From Muribaculaceae bacterium Zag1 (GTDB lineage: Bacteria > Bacteroidota > Bacteroidia > Bacteroidales > Muribaculaceae), in the NCBI GenBank assembly GCA_002633115.1, contig NWBJ01000045.1:23739-87738 (forward strand): a stretch of 64,000 bases of DNA, in the 5' to 3' direction. The stretch's first letter is position 1, and each line of letters starts with the position of its first letter. The notes beneath the pieces were generated by a model. The model worked only from the letters and a program-made list of their open reading frames with translations. It made no database searches and was not told the DNA's origin. The translations under genes and the position numbers were made by a program. Shown here piece by piece: positions 44,824-52,466 of the stretch.

Positions 44824-45588
44824 TCACTCCTCAGCTTGCGCTTCTGCTTCCTGATTCTCGGCCAGGTACAGGTCGAGAGCGGCAGTCATCGACGGAGCCT
44901 TGGCGGTAGGAGCCTCGAGGTCGAGCCTCAGGCCGGCGTCTTTGACAGCCTTGGCTGTGGTGGCGCCGAGGGTGGCGATCTTCAGGTCGCCCTGCTGGAA
45001 GTCAGGGAAATTCTTGAGCAGGGATTCAATGCCTTGCGGGCTGAAGAATACGAGCATGTCGTAGTCGAAAGCCTCGTCGGGGGTGAAGTCGTTGCTCACC
45101 GTGCGGTACATCACAGCACGAGTGTAGTCGATATTGTTCTTATCGAGAATGTTGGTTTCGGCGCTGTGCACATCGCTCACAGCGAAGAGATACTTCTCAT
45201 TCTTGTGTTTGAGAATGTAAGGGAGCAAGTCGTCAAACTTGCCGGTGGAGGCATGGAAAATCTTACGCTTGCGGTACACGATGTACTTCTGCAGATACAG
45301 GGCGATAGCCTCGGTGGTGCAGAAATATTTCATAGTGTCAGGGATGGTGATACGCATCTCCTCGCATAGGCGGAAGAAATGGTCGATAGCGGTCTTGGCC
45401 GTAAAGATTACGGCGGTAAAATCAGGAATCTGCACCTTCTGCTGGCGGAACTCCTTAGCTGACAGCCCTTCTACCTTAATGAAAGGGCGGAACACGACCT
45501 CGACGCCATATTTCTCAGAGATATCAAAATAGGGCGACTTGTCTCCTTTAGGTTGAGGCTGCGATACTAAAATCTTCTTAATCTTCAC
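44824..45588 (-). CDS. hemD: Uroporphyrinogen-III synthase (HemD family)
   Basis: A 254-aa HEM4-type protein that cyclises hydroxymethylbilane. The two-lobed fold can be followed from VKIKKILVSQPQPKGDKSPY through AVIFTAKTAIDHFF, ALYLQK and YLFAVSDVHSAETNI to MLVFFSPQGIESLLKNF and IATLGATTAKAVKDAGL. The start is a GTG at 45588, which gives the N-terminus MKIKKILVSQPQP typical for Bacteroidetes. The gene lies between DUF4271 and rnpA, a conserved Bacteroidetes order. No other heme gene is near, so a non-heme role of the paralogue cannot be excluded. Confidence 0.88.
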   Translation of the reverse strand: MKIKKILVSQPQPKGDKSPYFDISEKYGVEVVFRPFIKVEGLSAKEFRQQKVQIPDFTAVIFTAKTAIDHFFRLCEEMRITIPDTMKYFCTTEAIALYLQKYIVYRKRKIFHASTGKFDDLLPYILKHKNEKYLFAVSDVHSAETNILDKNNIDYTRAVMYRTVSNDFTPDEAFDYDMLVFFSPQGIESLLKNFPDFQQGDLKIATLGATTAKAVKDAGLRLDLEAPTAKAPSMTAALDLYLAENQEAEAQAEE

Positions 45589-45618
45589 TTCTTAAATGGT
45601 TATCAAAGGGTGGAGACA

Positions 45619-46566
45619 TCATAGGCTATTTACCAGAAATAGCGCAATCTGGCACACTAAAATCAAGGGTATGATTTCAAGAGTGCAAAGATACAAAATA
45701 AAATAAAGCAACGAGCCAAAATTAGTGTAAAAAATTCTAAAACCCTTTGCAATAAAGATGACTCTTGCGACAATATACAACGAAATTCCTATCACAACGC
45801 ACACTGCGGCGGCATCGGGATAGAAAATTGCTACCAAAGCGGGGATGATAAGAGCAAAACCGAGCAATAGCTGCGAGGCCTCAAATCCCTTGACGAATAG
45901 GCGCCGACCGGCGCTGTCTGAGAAGGTGTAGCCCAGCAGCTGGTAAACCCCGTACTGCACCACGTAATACACTGCCATCAAGCCGATGAGCAGTCCGGTG
46001 TGCACAAATGCCTTGCCGGGCAGCAACAAGGCATGCACCCCCAAGGCGCTGTCGGCCGAGGCCACGCTGATGCCGCTGTAGAGCAGCAGCCCGGTGTAGA
46101 CGCACCACTGCACGGCCATCAACACTATATATCGAGTTTCGTTTGACGTATGCGGATCGAATACATTTGCTCGGCGCCTCATGCCCCACAGCTGGTGGCC
46201 AAGCGACGAGAATAGGCGGCGGCACTGCTTGTAGCCGAGCATCATCAGTATGAATATGCACGACACGATGGCCAGCACCCCCGAGTTGTCGCCGATGTTG
46301 ATGGGTCGCTCATCGCCGAGGCGTCCCTCGCGCCAATTCTCGGTCGGCAGCTCTGGTTCGGTCTCAATCAGGGCCTCGTCCTCGGGGCCGATCAGCAGGC
46401 AGGGCTCATCGGCATCCTGTCCAGCAAACAGGGAATCGAGCGCGGCCATCTTGGCAGCGTCGAGAGAATCGAGCTGCGCCTTCTGGGCCGCAGCAGCCGA
46501 ATCCAACGCCACCGGCGCCTGTGCCGTCACGACAGAATCATTCTGTATTTTTCCCACCGGCCTCAT
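45619..46566 (-). CDS. DUF4271 membrane protein
   Basis: A 315-aa protein. The N-terminal 90 residues are polar, rich in A, D and S (ALDSAAAAQKAQLDSLDAAK). The rest holds about seven hydrophobic helices (SGVLAIVSCIFILMMLGY; IVLMAVQWCVYTGLLLY; LLLGFALIIPALVAIFY; LLYFILYLCTLEIIPLILV), typical for DUF4271. The function is unknown. It is consistently next to hemD in Bacteroidetes, as here (30-nt gap). Confidence 0.85.
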   Translation of the reverse strand: MRPVGKIQNDSVVTAQAPVALDSAAAAQKAQLDSLDAAKMAALDSLFAGQDADEPCLLIGPEDEALIETEPELPTENWREGRLGDERPINIGDNSGVLAIVSCIFILMMLGYKQCRRLFSSLGHQLWGMRRRANVFDPHTSNETRYIVLMAVQWCVYTGLLLYSGISVASADSALGVHALLLPGKAFVHTGLLIGLMAVYYVVQYGVYQLLGYTFSDSAGRRLFVKGFEASQLLLGFALIIPALVAIFYPDAAAVCVVIGISLYIVARVIFIAKGFRIFYTNFGSLLYFILYLCTLEIIPLILVCQIALFLVNSL

Positions 46567-46572
46567 CCCTTA

Positions 46573-47136
46573 TTATTCATTCTTCATTATTAATTCAACT
46601 GCCTTTTTGGGATTGGTAGCCACCATCCAAGGCAGATGCTCGGCCTCGGTGAACTCCTGCTCGATCGAGAGTTGTAGCCAAGCCAGCAGCGGGTCGAAGT
46701 AACCGTTGATGTTGAGTATCACCACCGGACCGTGATAGAGGCCCAACTTGTGCCAAGTCATCATTTCGGCCAGTTCGTCGAGGGTGCCCACTCCGCCCGG
46801 CATAGCGATCACGCCGCGCGACAGTCGCGCCATCGTAGCCTTGCGCTCGTGCATGTCCTTGGTCACGATCATGTAGCTCAAGCTCTTGTGATGGCGGTCG
46901 GCCTCAAACATAAACTGAGGGATAACCCCGATGGCGATGCCGCCAACCTCGAGGGCGCCCTCGGTGACAGCCGCCATCATGCTCATCTTGCCTCCGCCAT
47001 TGATCACTGGCACCCCGGCGCGGGCTATGTCTACGCCCAACTCGTGGGCTGCTTTGAGATACAAGGGGTTGATGCGCGTGCTCGACGAGCAGTAGACCGC
47101 GATTCCCGGCTTGATGTTGGCAAGATTTATATTCAT
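46573..47136 (-). CDS. LOG-family nucleotide monophosphate phosphoribohydrolase
   Basis: A 187-aa protein with a Rossmann fold, related to plant LOG cytokinin-activating enzymes and often misnamed lysine decarboxylase. The hallmark is PGGVGTLDELAEMMTWHKLG (residues about 113-132). The preceding VINGGGKMSMMAAVTEGALEVGG is the nucleotide-phosphate loop. It is expected to hydrolyse nucleoside monophosphates to base and ribose 5-phosphate. Same strand as DUF4271, with a 6-nt gap. Confidence 0.9.
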   Translation of the reverse strand: MNINLANIKPGIAVYCSSSTRINPLYLKAAHELGVDIARAGVPVINGGGKMSMMAAVTEGALEVGGIAIGVIPQFMFEADRHHKSLSYMIVTKDMHERKATMARLSRGVIAMPGGVGTLDELAEMMTWHKLGLYHGPVVILNINGYFDPLLAWLQLSIEQEFTEAEHLPWMVATNPKKAVELIMKNE

Positions 47137-47190
47137 ATTTGGTGTTTAGTTTTTGGAAAGAATAGCTATTATATTAACAAGGAGAGGGGG

Positions 47191-48420
47191 TTATGGGTTT
47201 TCGTTGACACCGAGCTTGCGGCTGAAGAGCGCGGCAACGGCAGCCGAGCACAGGGCTATGATGCAAACCAAGCCCAGCACTGCCAGCAGGTCAATGCCCT
47301 CGACGCGCACCGGATATACCGAGATTGACAGGTGCGCCGGGTCGCCCGACAGCTTGATTAGCCCCAACCATTGTTGCAACAGCGACAGCACTGCCCCGAG
47401 TATGATTCCCGCCACTCCTCCGGCTATGCTGATCAGACAGCCGAGGTCGACAAACACATTTCTCAGCAACGAGCGCGGAGCGCCCAAGGCCGAGAGGGTG
47501 TGCATATTGGCACGCTTCTCAATCACCAGCAGCGACAGGGTCGAGATAATGTTGAACGACGCTATCACCAGTATGAACGCCAGCATCAGGAATGTGATCC
47601 ACTTCTCGACCATTATCATCTTGAAGCTGTCGGCCTCCTGCTCGCTGCGCGTCAGCACCCGATACCCGGGGCCAAGCTGCTGGACCAAGGCCGAGGCTTC
47701 TGCCTCGGGCGTGCGGCCGGGAGCTACTGTTAGCTCGATGGCTGTAGCCTCTGTATCGTATTCAAGCAGGTCGCGAGCCACGCTCAGCGGCACATACATA
47801 TAGTCGGCGTCATATTCGGGCTGGTCGATCTGAAACACCGAGGTTACCAGCATCTGCTGGCCCCTGAACGCTGTCGAGGGATTTGCCGGGTTGATGCGCC
47901 CCACGCGCCGAGGCACATACAGTTCGACTACGCTGCCGAAGTCGGGGCGGGCGTTGAGGTTGACGGCTACACCGGCGCTGAGCATTGCCGCTGGGGTATC
48001 GTAAGCCTCGCGCAGATATTCGCCATCGATCACTATGTCGGCCACTGGCACCACGCTCTGGTAGGCCTCGTCGACACCTTTAAATATAACGGGTTTCTGC
48101 AGACTGCCGCAGATAGCCAGTCCGCGCTCCTCGATCACCGGCGCGGCAGCCGCAATTGTCGGCAGGGCTTGCAGAGCCAAGGCGAGCGAGTCGGCGTTGG
48201 CGATAGCCTTGCCCTGGGTCGGGGTGATCTTCAGTTCCGGGTCGATGGCCGAGAGGCGCCCGGCGCTGAGGGTGGTGAAGCCGTTGAATACCGACAACAC
48301 GATTACGATGGCAGCCGTGGCTACTGCCACGCCTGCCACCGAGAATATCGATATTATGTTGACGGCGCCATGGCTCTTTTTTGAGAGCAGGTAGCGCAGC
48401 GCTATTCTCAGCGAGAGCAT
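47191..48420 (-). CDS. LolC/LolE-type ABC transporter permease
   Basis: A 409-aa inner-membrane permease of the MacB/FtsX class. Residues about 20-45 are the first transmembrane helix (IISIFSVAGVAVATAAIVIVL). A large periplasmic domain spans about 50-265. Three helices follow (FLMLAFILVIASFNIISTLSLLV; GVAGIILGAVLSLL; LGLVCIIALCSAAVAALF). Architecture and N-terminal RIALRYLLSKKSHGAVNIIS are those of LolC/E, which extract lipoproteins from the inner membrane. The ATPase partner (LolD) is not in the window. It lies 24 nt after rbfA. Confidence 0.9.
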   Translation of the reverse strand: MLSLRIALRYLLSKKSHGAVNIISIFSVAGVAVATAAIVIVLSVFNGFTTLSAGRLSAIDPELKITPTQGKAIANADSLALALQALPTIAAAAPVIEERGLAICGSLQKPVIFKGVDEAYQSVVPVADIVIDGEYLREAYDTPAAMLSAGVAVNLNARPDFGSVVELYVPRRVGRINPANPSTAFRGQQMLVTSVFQIDQPEYDADYMYVPLSVARDLLEYDTEATAIELTVAPGRTPEAEASALVQQLGPGYRVLTRSEQEADSFKMIMVEKWITFLMLAFILVIASFNIISTLSLLVIEKRANMHTLSALGAPRSLLRNVFVDLGCLISIAGGVAGIILGAVLSLLQQWLGLIKLSGDPAHLSISVYPVRVEGIDLLAVLGLVCIIALCSAAVAALFSRKLGVNENP

Positions 48421-48444
48421 GCTGCTTGGGCGCCCCAGCGGGGA

Positions 48445-48792
48445 TTATTGGCCATCTTTGATGCCTAACAGGTGGTCGATGTTGTCGATATAGTCGAGCG
48501 AATCATCAAGGTAGAAGCTCAATTCCGGTGTCTTGCGCAGTTGGAATCTTACTTTCTGCGCCAGGTTGTAGCGGATTGTCTTTTCCTGGGCCTTGATGTT
48601 CTTCATTATCTCTGCGCTCTTGTCTGAGGGGAATATTGAGAGGTAAACCTTGGCGATCGATAGATCGGGAGAAACCCTGACCTGGCTCACCGACACGATA
48701 GTGCCGTGGGTGGCAGCGGTCTGTTGGCGGAATATTTCGCTCAGCTCCTTCTGCAGGAGGCGGGCTATTTTAGCTTGACGGGTCGATTCCAT
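48445..48792 (-). CDS. rbfA: Ribosome-binding factor A
   Basis: A 115-aa KH-like protein needed for 30S maturation and 16S 5' end processing. Recognised by MESTRQAKIARLLQKELSEIF at the N-terminus, VSVSQVRVSPDLSIAKVYLSIF in the middle and FQLRKTPELSFYLDDSLDY at the end. First gene of the long minus-strand run with the LolC/E permease next. A -7 box lies about 60 nt upstream. Confidence 0.94.
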   Translation of the reverse strand: MESTRQAKIARLLQKELSEIFRQQTAATHGTIVSVSQVRVSPDLSIAKVYLSIFPSDKSAEIMKNIKAQEKTIRYNLAQKVRFQLRKTPELSFYLDDSLDYIDNIDHLLGIKDGQ

Positions 48793-48849
48793 AATACTAT
48801 TATTTGATCAGTTACGTTATTTTTCTAATAATAACGCAATTCGTGACCG

Positions 48850-48857
48850 CAAAGTTA
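48850..48857 (-). promoter_or_regulatory. -7 box for rbfA
   Basis: Minus-strand TAACTTTG. The leader is about 50 nt and contains CGTTATTTTTCTAATAATAACG, a possible hairpin. No -33 TTTG at 20 nt: that place is the edge of inverted repeat copy 5. Confidence 0.55.
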
Positions 48858-48877
48858 CGAATTTTTCCTCAAAAAAC

Positions 48878-49008
48878 GACCGTAAGGACATAAGAAACAT
48901 AAGGACATAAGAACAGTGGAGCAAGCATTTTAGAGTAAATATAAGGAAAATATGAGGAAATGGTCTATATTCTTAGGTCCTTATGTTTCTTACGTCCTTA
49001 CGGTCTTT
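48878..49008. repeat. Reiterated inverted repeat, copy 5
   Basis: Left arm GACCGTAAGGACATAAGAAA plus CATAAGGACATAAG; right arm CTTAGGTCCTTATG plus TTTCTTACGTCCTTACGGTC. It lies between the divergent genes rbfA and the O-methyltransferase, so it is upstream of both. The track start of the methyltransferase (48952) runs through it. Confidence 0.8.
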
Positions 49009-49023
49009 CAAACACCCTCAGCT

Positions 49024-49653
49024 ATGGAGATTGACGATTATATATTGGAGCATATCGAGGCTGAGCCGGAGCATCTGCAGCGGCTGTATCGCAACACGTA
49101 TCTGAGGCACCTGTACCCGCGCATGTGCTCGGGCCATCTGCAGGGCCGACTGCTGAAGATGCTGACCCAGATGATCCAGCCCAAGCGCATCATCGAGCTG
49201 GGCACATTCACCGGCTACAGCGCCCTGTGCTTCGCCGAGGGCATGCCCGACGATGCCGTGCTGCACACGGTCGAGATTGACGACGAGATGGCCGACGAGC
49301 TGCGCTCGACCTTCGATTCCACCCCCTGGGCCGACCGCATACATCTGCATATCGGCGATGCGCTCGAGGTGGTGCCGACGCTCGACGAGCAGTGGGACCT
49401 GGCATTTATCGATGCCAACAAGCGCAACTACATCGAATATTACGAGATGCTGGTGCCGCGCATGCGCCCCGGCGGCTACATCATAGCCGACAACACCCTG
49501 TGGAGCGACAAGGTGCTCGACCCAGCTGCCAACCACGACCCCCAGACCCGCGCCGTCCTCGCCTTCAACGACCACATAGTCCGCGATCCGCGCGTCTCTG
49601 CCGTCATCCTCCCCCTCCGCGACGGCATGACCCTGATCCGGATACAACCCTAG
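49024..49653 (+). CDS. Class I SAM-dependent O-methyltransferase (family 3)
   Basis: A 209-aa methyltransferase of the catechol / caffeoyl-CoA O-methyltransferase type. The SAM-binding motif I is IIELGTFTGYSAL (about residues 59-71), followed by VLHTVEIDDEMADE (acidic end of beta 2), IHLHIGDALEVVP and DLAFIDANKRNYIEYYE, with the metal-binding Asp, and GGYIIADNTLWSDKV. The ATG at 49024 avoids residues coded by repeat copy 5. The substrate is unknown. The gene is flanked on both sides by related inverted repeats (copies 5 and 6). Confidence 0.92.
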   Translation: MEIDDYILEHIEAEPEHLQRLYRNTYLRHLYPRMCSGHLQGRLLKMLTQMIQPKRIIELGTFTGYSALCFAEGMPDDAVLHTVEIDDEMADELRSTFDSTPWADRIHLHIGDALEVVPTLDEQWDLAFIDANKRNYIEYYEMLVPRMRPGGYIIADNTLWSDKVLDPAANHDPQTRAVLAFNDHIVRDPRVSAVILPLRDGMTLIRIQP

Positions 49654-49659
49654 GGAATC

Positions 49660-49830
49660 AAAGACCGTAAGGACATAAAGACCGTAAGGACATAAGAAAC
49701 ATAAGGACATAAGCAATGTTGTTACATGGATTTTCTGTTTTTTATGTGGCCTTACGTTTCTTATGTCCTTACGTTTCTTATGGCCTTACGTTTCTTATGG
49801 CCTTACGTTTCTTATGTCCTTATGGTCTTA
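49660..49830. repeat. Reiterated inverted repeat, copy 6
   Basis: Left arm AAGACCGTAAGGACATAA twice plus GAAACATAAGGACATAAG. Right arm holds CTTACGTTTCTTATGTCC and CTTACGTTTCTTATGGCC words and ends TTATGGTCTTATTTT. It separates the O-methyltransferase from small RNA copy B. Together with the next two entries it accounts for the gap 49654-50062. Confidence 0.8.
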
Positions 49831-49874
49831 TTTTCCTTAAATAATGCTAAATCGAAAATATTTTTGCCCCAAAA

Positions 49875-49906
49875 TTATGTTATATAACATAAATGTTGTA
49901 ACTTTG
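49875..49906 (+). promoter_or_regulatory. Promoter and 18-bp palindrome of small RNA copy B
   Basis: TTATGTTATATAACATAA (49875-49892) is a perfect palindrome. Six nt later TAACTTTG (49899-49906) is the -7 box. The palindrome covers the place of the missing -33 TTTG. Same layout as copy A. Confidence 0.6.
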
Positions 49907-49911
49907 CATCA

Positions 49912-49976
49912 GTTTTTCATGGTATTAGATTTAAGGTAAGAAGATTAGTCGTCGCGATGACGATTAATTTTTTTTG
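49912..49976 (+). ncRNA. Candidate small RNA, copy B
   Basis: Starts about 6 nt after the -7 box: AGTTTTTCATGGTATTAGAT, TTAAGGTAAGAAG, then hairpin ATTAGTCGTCG - CGA - TGACGATTAAT and a run of seven to eight Ts. About 65 nt. It shares nearly all bases with copy A outside the hairpin; inside, G-T wobbles in B match T-A and G-C pairs in A. The TlpA gene downstream has its own promoter, so the RNA appears to be an independent transcript. Confidence 0.6.
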
Positions 49977-50013
49977 TACCTACTTAATCCATGGGCAAAT
50001 TTTGCAGTCAAAA

Positions 50014-50045
50014 TTTGTAGATTTAGAGAAAAAGCAGTAATTTTG
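50014..50045 (+). promoter_or_regulatory. Promoter of the TlpA-like / DUF6029 / Omp28 cluster
   Basis: TTTG (50014-50017), 20 nt, TAATTTTG (50038-50045); the ATG is 17 nt further. Confidence 0.75.
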
Positions 50046-50062
50046 TAGCACATTAAAAAATA

Positions 50063-50557
50063 ATGATTATGTCTTTGAGAAAATACTTTCTTTTAGCTGT
50101 TTGCGCCCTCGTTGCTATCTGCGCAAACGCCCAGCTGCCCTCAGTGCAGCTCAAGACCCTCGATGGCCAAACCGTCAACGCCTCTGAGCTCTCCAACGAC
50201 GGCAAGCCGTTTGTGATTTCATTCTTCGCCACCTGGTGCAAGCCCTGCAACCGCGAGCTCAAGGCCATCCATGAGCAATACGTCGACTGGCAGGACGAGA
50301 CCGGCATGAAGCTCTACGCCATCTCGATCGATGAGGCCCAGAACGCCAGCAAGGTTAAGCCTCTGGTTGACGCCGAGGGCTGGGAATACGACGTGCTGCT
50401 CGACAGCAATAGCGAACTCACCCGCACCCTGGGCATCCAGTCAATCCCCCACGTGCTCATCATCGACGGCAAAGGGCAGATCGTTGACAGCCGCTCAGGC
50501 TACACCGACGGCTCAGAAGAGCACATCATCGAGAAAATCCGCGAACTGATTAATTAA
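50063..50557 (+). CDS. TlpA-like thiol-disulfide oxidoreductase
   Basis: A 164-aa exported thioredoxin-fold protein. Signal peptide MSLRKYFLLAVCALVAICANA (starting from either ATG 50063 or 50069). The active site is FFATWCKPCNREL (WCxxC, about residues 56-60), and the cis-proline segment is SIPHVLIIDGKG. It would reduce or exchange disulfides in the periplasm. It leads a cluster with a DUF6029 barrel-type protein and an Omp28 lipoprotein that has its own CxxC, suggesting a shared redox step. Confidence 0.92.
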   Translation: MIMSLRKYFLLAVCALVAICANAQLPSVQLKTLDGQTVNASELSNDGKPFVISFFATWCKPCNRELKAIHEQYVDWQDETGMKLYAISIDEAQNASKVKPLVDAEGWEYDVLLDSNSELTRTLGIQSIPHVLIIDGKGQIVDSRSGYTDGSEEHIIEKIRELIN

Positions 50558-50629
50558 TCCATTCCTAACAAGCCACCAGGATAGCGGCCACCCACGCGGG
50601 GCCATTCCGTGGCCCCACCAATCCCACCA

Positions 50630-52282
50630 ATGAAAAAACTGCTTGCTATCGCCCTCGCCTCTTCTCTTGCCGCCTCGGCCTCGGCTTTCACTGTTGGCAA
50701 AGACGGCGTCACTGTCCACGGCAGCCTGCAGAGCGACATCCTTTTCCCCGAAGAGGACGTCGCCATCGGCACCGAGAAATACAGCGACAAAGTGCTCACC
50801 AACACCTACGCCAATCTGGGCCTCTTCAGCAAATATGTTGACGCCGGCGTGCGTGTCGAATACCTCGAGCATCCTCTGCCCGGCTTCGAGCCTGACTTCA
50901 AGGGTTGGGGCGTGCCCAACTTCTTCGCCAAATTCAAATACAAAGGCTTGGAGGTCACCGGTGGCGACTTCTACGAGCAGTTTGGCAACGGTTTCATTCT
51001 GCGCACCTACGAGGAGCGTTCGCTCGGCATCGACAACAGCATCCGAGGCGGCCGCGTCAAGTTTGACGGCCTCAAGGGTTTCCGCTTCACCGTGTTGGGC
51101 GGTTGGCAGAGAGTTTTCTGGGATTGGGATACTCACAAGACGGTATGGGGCGCCAATCTGGAATGGGACGCTCACGAGTACAGTCAATGGATGCGCGACA
51201 ACAAGATAGTCTGGACCTTCGGGGCCAGCTATGTCCTTAAGCACGAAAAGGATGAGGACATCCTGGTGTCGGGAGCCAACTACAAGCTCAACCTGCCCCA
51301 GAATGTTAGCGCATTTGATGTCCGCACCCATTTCTATACCCAGGGCCTCGACCTGCAGGTTGAGTATGCCTGGAAGGGCCAGGACCCGTCGTTCGACAAC
51401 GGATACACCTACGGCTACGGCTCGGCCATAATGCTGTCGGGTTCATATTCCAAGCCGGGTTGGAGCGTGTTCCTCCAGGCTAAGCGTTCCGACAATATGT
51501 CGTTCCGCTCACGCCGCACCCAGAGCCTGTCGGCAGCCTTTATCAACTCGCTGCCGCCGTTTGCCTACCAGCACACCTACGCTCTGGCGGCCATGTATCC
51601 CTACGCCACTCAGATGGCTCCCGGCGAATATGCTCTGCAAGGCGCATTTGCCTATACCTTCAAGCGCGGCACAGCGCTGGGCGGCAAGTATGGCACCAAG
51701 TTCAAACTCAATGCCAGCTACATCTGCGGAATCGACCGCGACCTGGCCTATAATAATTATGGTGGGCAAATGGGTACCGACTGGTACATCCCCGGCACTG
51801 AGTCGTTTGGCGAAACATACTACACCGACGTGAACCTGCAGATGGAGAAGCGTCTCACCAAGAGCTTCAACCTCACCGCGATGTATATGTTCCAGAAATA
51901 TAACAAGACGGTGATTGAGGGCCATGGCGGCATGATCAACAGCAACATCTTTGTGGCTGAGGGCAAGTACAAGTTTGACAAGAAGTACACCCTGCGCATG
52001 GAGCTCCAATACCTGCAGACCCCCGACGACGAGCGCGACTGGTGCTACGGGCTCGCCGAATTGTCAGTGGCTCCCTATCTGATGTTCACAGTGTCAGACC
52101 AGTGGAACCATGGCACATCGATGACCCACTACTACATGGGGGCCGTCACTGGCACCTACAAGGGCGCTCGCCTGATGGTTAGCTACGGACGCACTCGCGC
52201 CGGCTACAACTGCTCTGGCGGTGTTTGTCGCTACGTCCCCGCTACTCGCGGCTTCCAAATCGCCCTAACTTATAATTTCTAA
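50630..52282 (+). CDS. DUF6029 family outer-membrane-type protein
   Basis: A 550-aa protein with a signal peptide (MKKLLAIALASSLAASASA) and a long series of amphipathic beta strands ending in a C-terminal aromatic (QIALTYNF), as expected for an outer-membrane beta-barrel. The N-terminus SLQSDILFPEEDVAIGTEKY and TGGDFYEQFGNGFILRTYEERSLGIDNS resemble proteins annotated DUF6029 in Bacteroides. The track start is seven codons upstream; MKKLL at 50630 gives a proper signal. It sits 72 nt after the TlpA-like gene. Function unknown. Confidence 0.82.
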   Translation: MKKLLAIALASSLAASASAFTVGKDGVTVHGSLQSDILFPEEDVAIGTEKYSDKVLTNTYANLGLFSKYVDAGVRVEYLEHPLPGFEPDFKGWGVPNFFAKFKYKGLEVTGGDFYEQFGNGFILRTYEERSLGIDNSIRGGRVKFDGLKGFRFTVLGGWQRVFWDWDTHKTVWGANLEWDAHEYSQWMRDNKIVWTFGASYVLKHEKDEDILVSGANYKLNLPQNVSAFDVRTHFYTQGLDLQVEYAWKGQDPSFDNGYTYGYGSAIMLSGSYSKPGWSVFLQAKRSDNMSFRSRRTQSLSAAFINSLPPFAYQHTYALAAMYPYATQMAPGEYALQGAFAYTFKRGTALGGKYGTKFKLNASYICGIDRDLAYNNYGGQMGTDWYIPGTESFGETYYTDVNLQMEKRLTKSFNLTAMYMFQKYNKTVIEGHGGMINSNIFVAEGKYKFDKKYTLRMELQYLQTPDDERDWCYGLAELSVAPYLMFTVSDQWNHGTSMTHYYMGAVTGTYKGARLMVSYGRTRAGYNCSGGVCRYVPATRGFQIALTYNF

Positions 52283-52314
52283 AAAGATTAATCGGATACT
52301 TTCCGATGATATCT

Positions 52315-52435
52315 CTAAAAAACCACGGATTACACGGATTGCCATCCGGCTCCGTAAATCCAACCAAATGACATTAACTGAGCCATAGCAAAAATCCGTG
52401 TAATCCGTGTAATCCGTGTAATCCGTGGTTTTAAA
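52315..52435. repeat. CACGGATTACACGG inverted repeat
   Basis: Left arm AAAACCACGGATTACACGGATT, right arm with three copies of GTGTAATCC ending CCGTGGTTTTA. The loop contains GCCATCCGG, the word of the other repeat family. It separates the DUF6029 gene from the Omp28 gene; a further CCGTGGTTTTAAAA follows at 52445. Confidence 0.78.
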
Positions 52436-52466
52436 AAATAGAAACCGTGGTTTTAAAAGAAAAGAT

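Noticed and set aside
44824-45588. Alternative ATG start for hemD
   Set aside because: The GTG at 45588 gives the conserved MKIKKILVSQPQP N-terminus; later ATGs would remove conserved residues.
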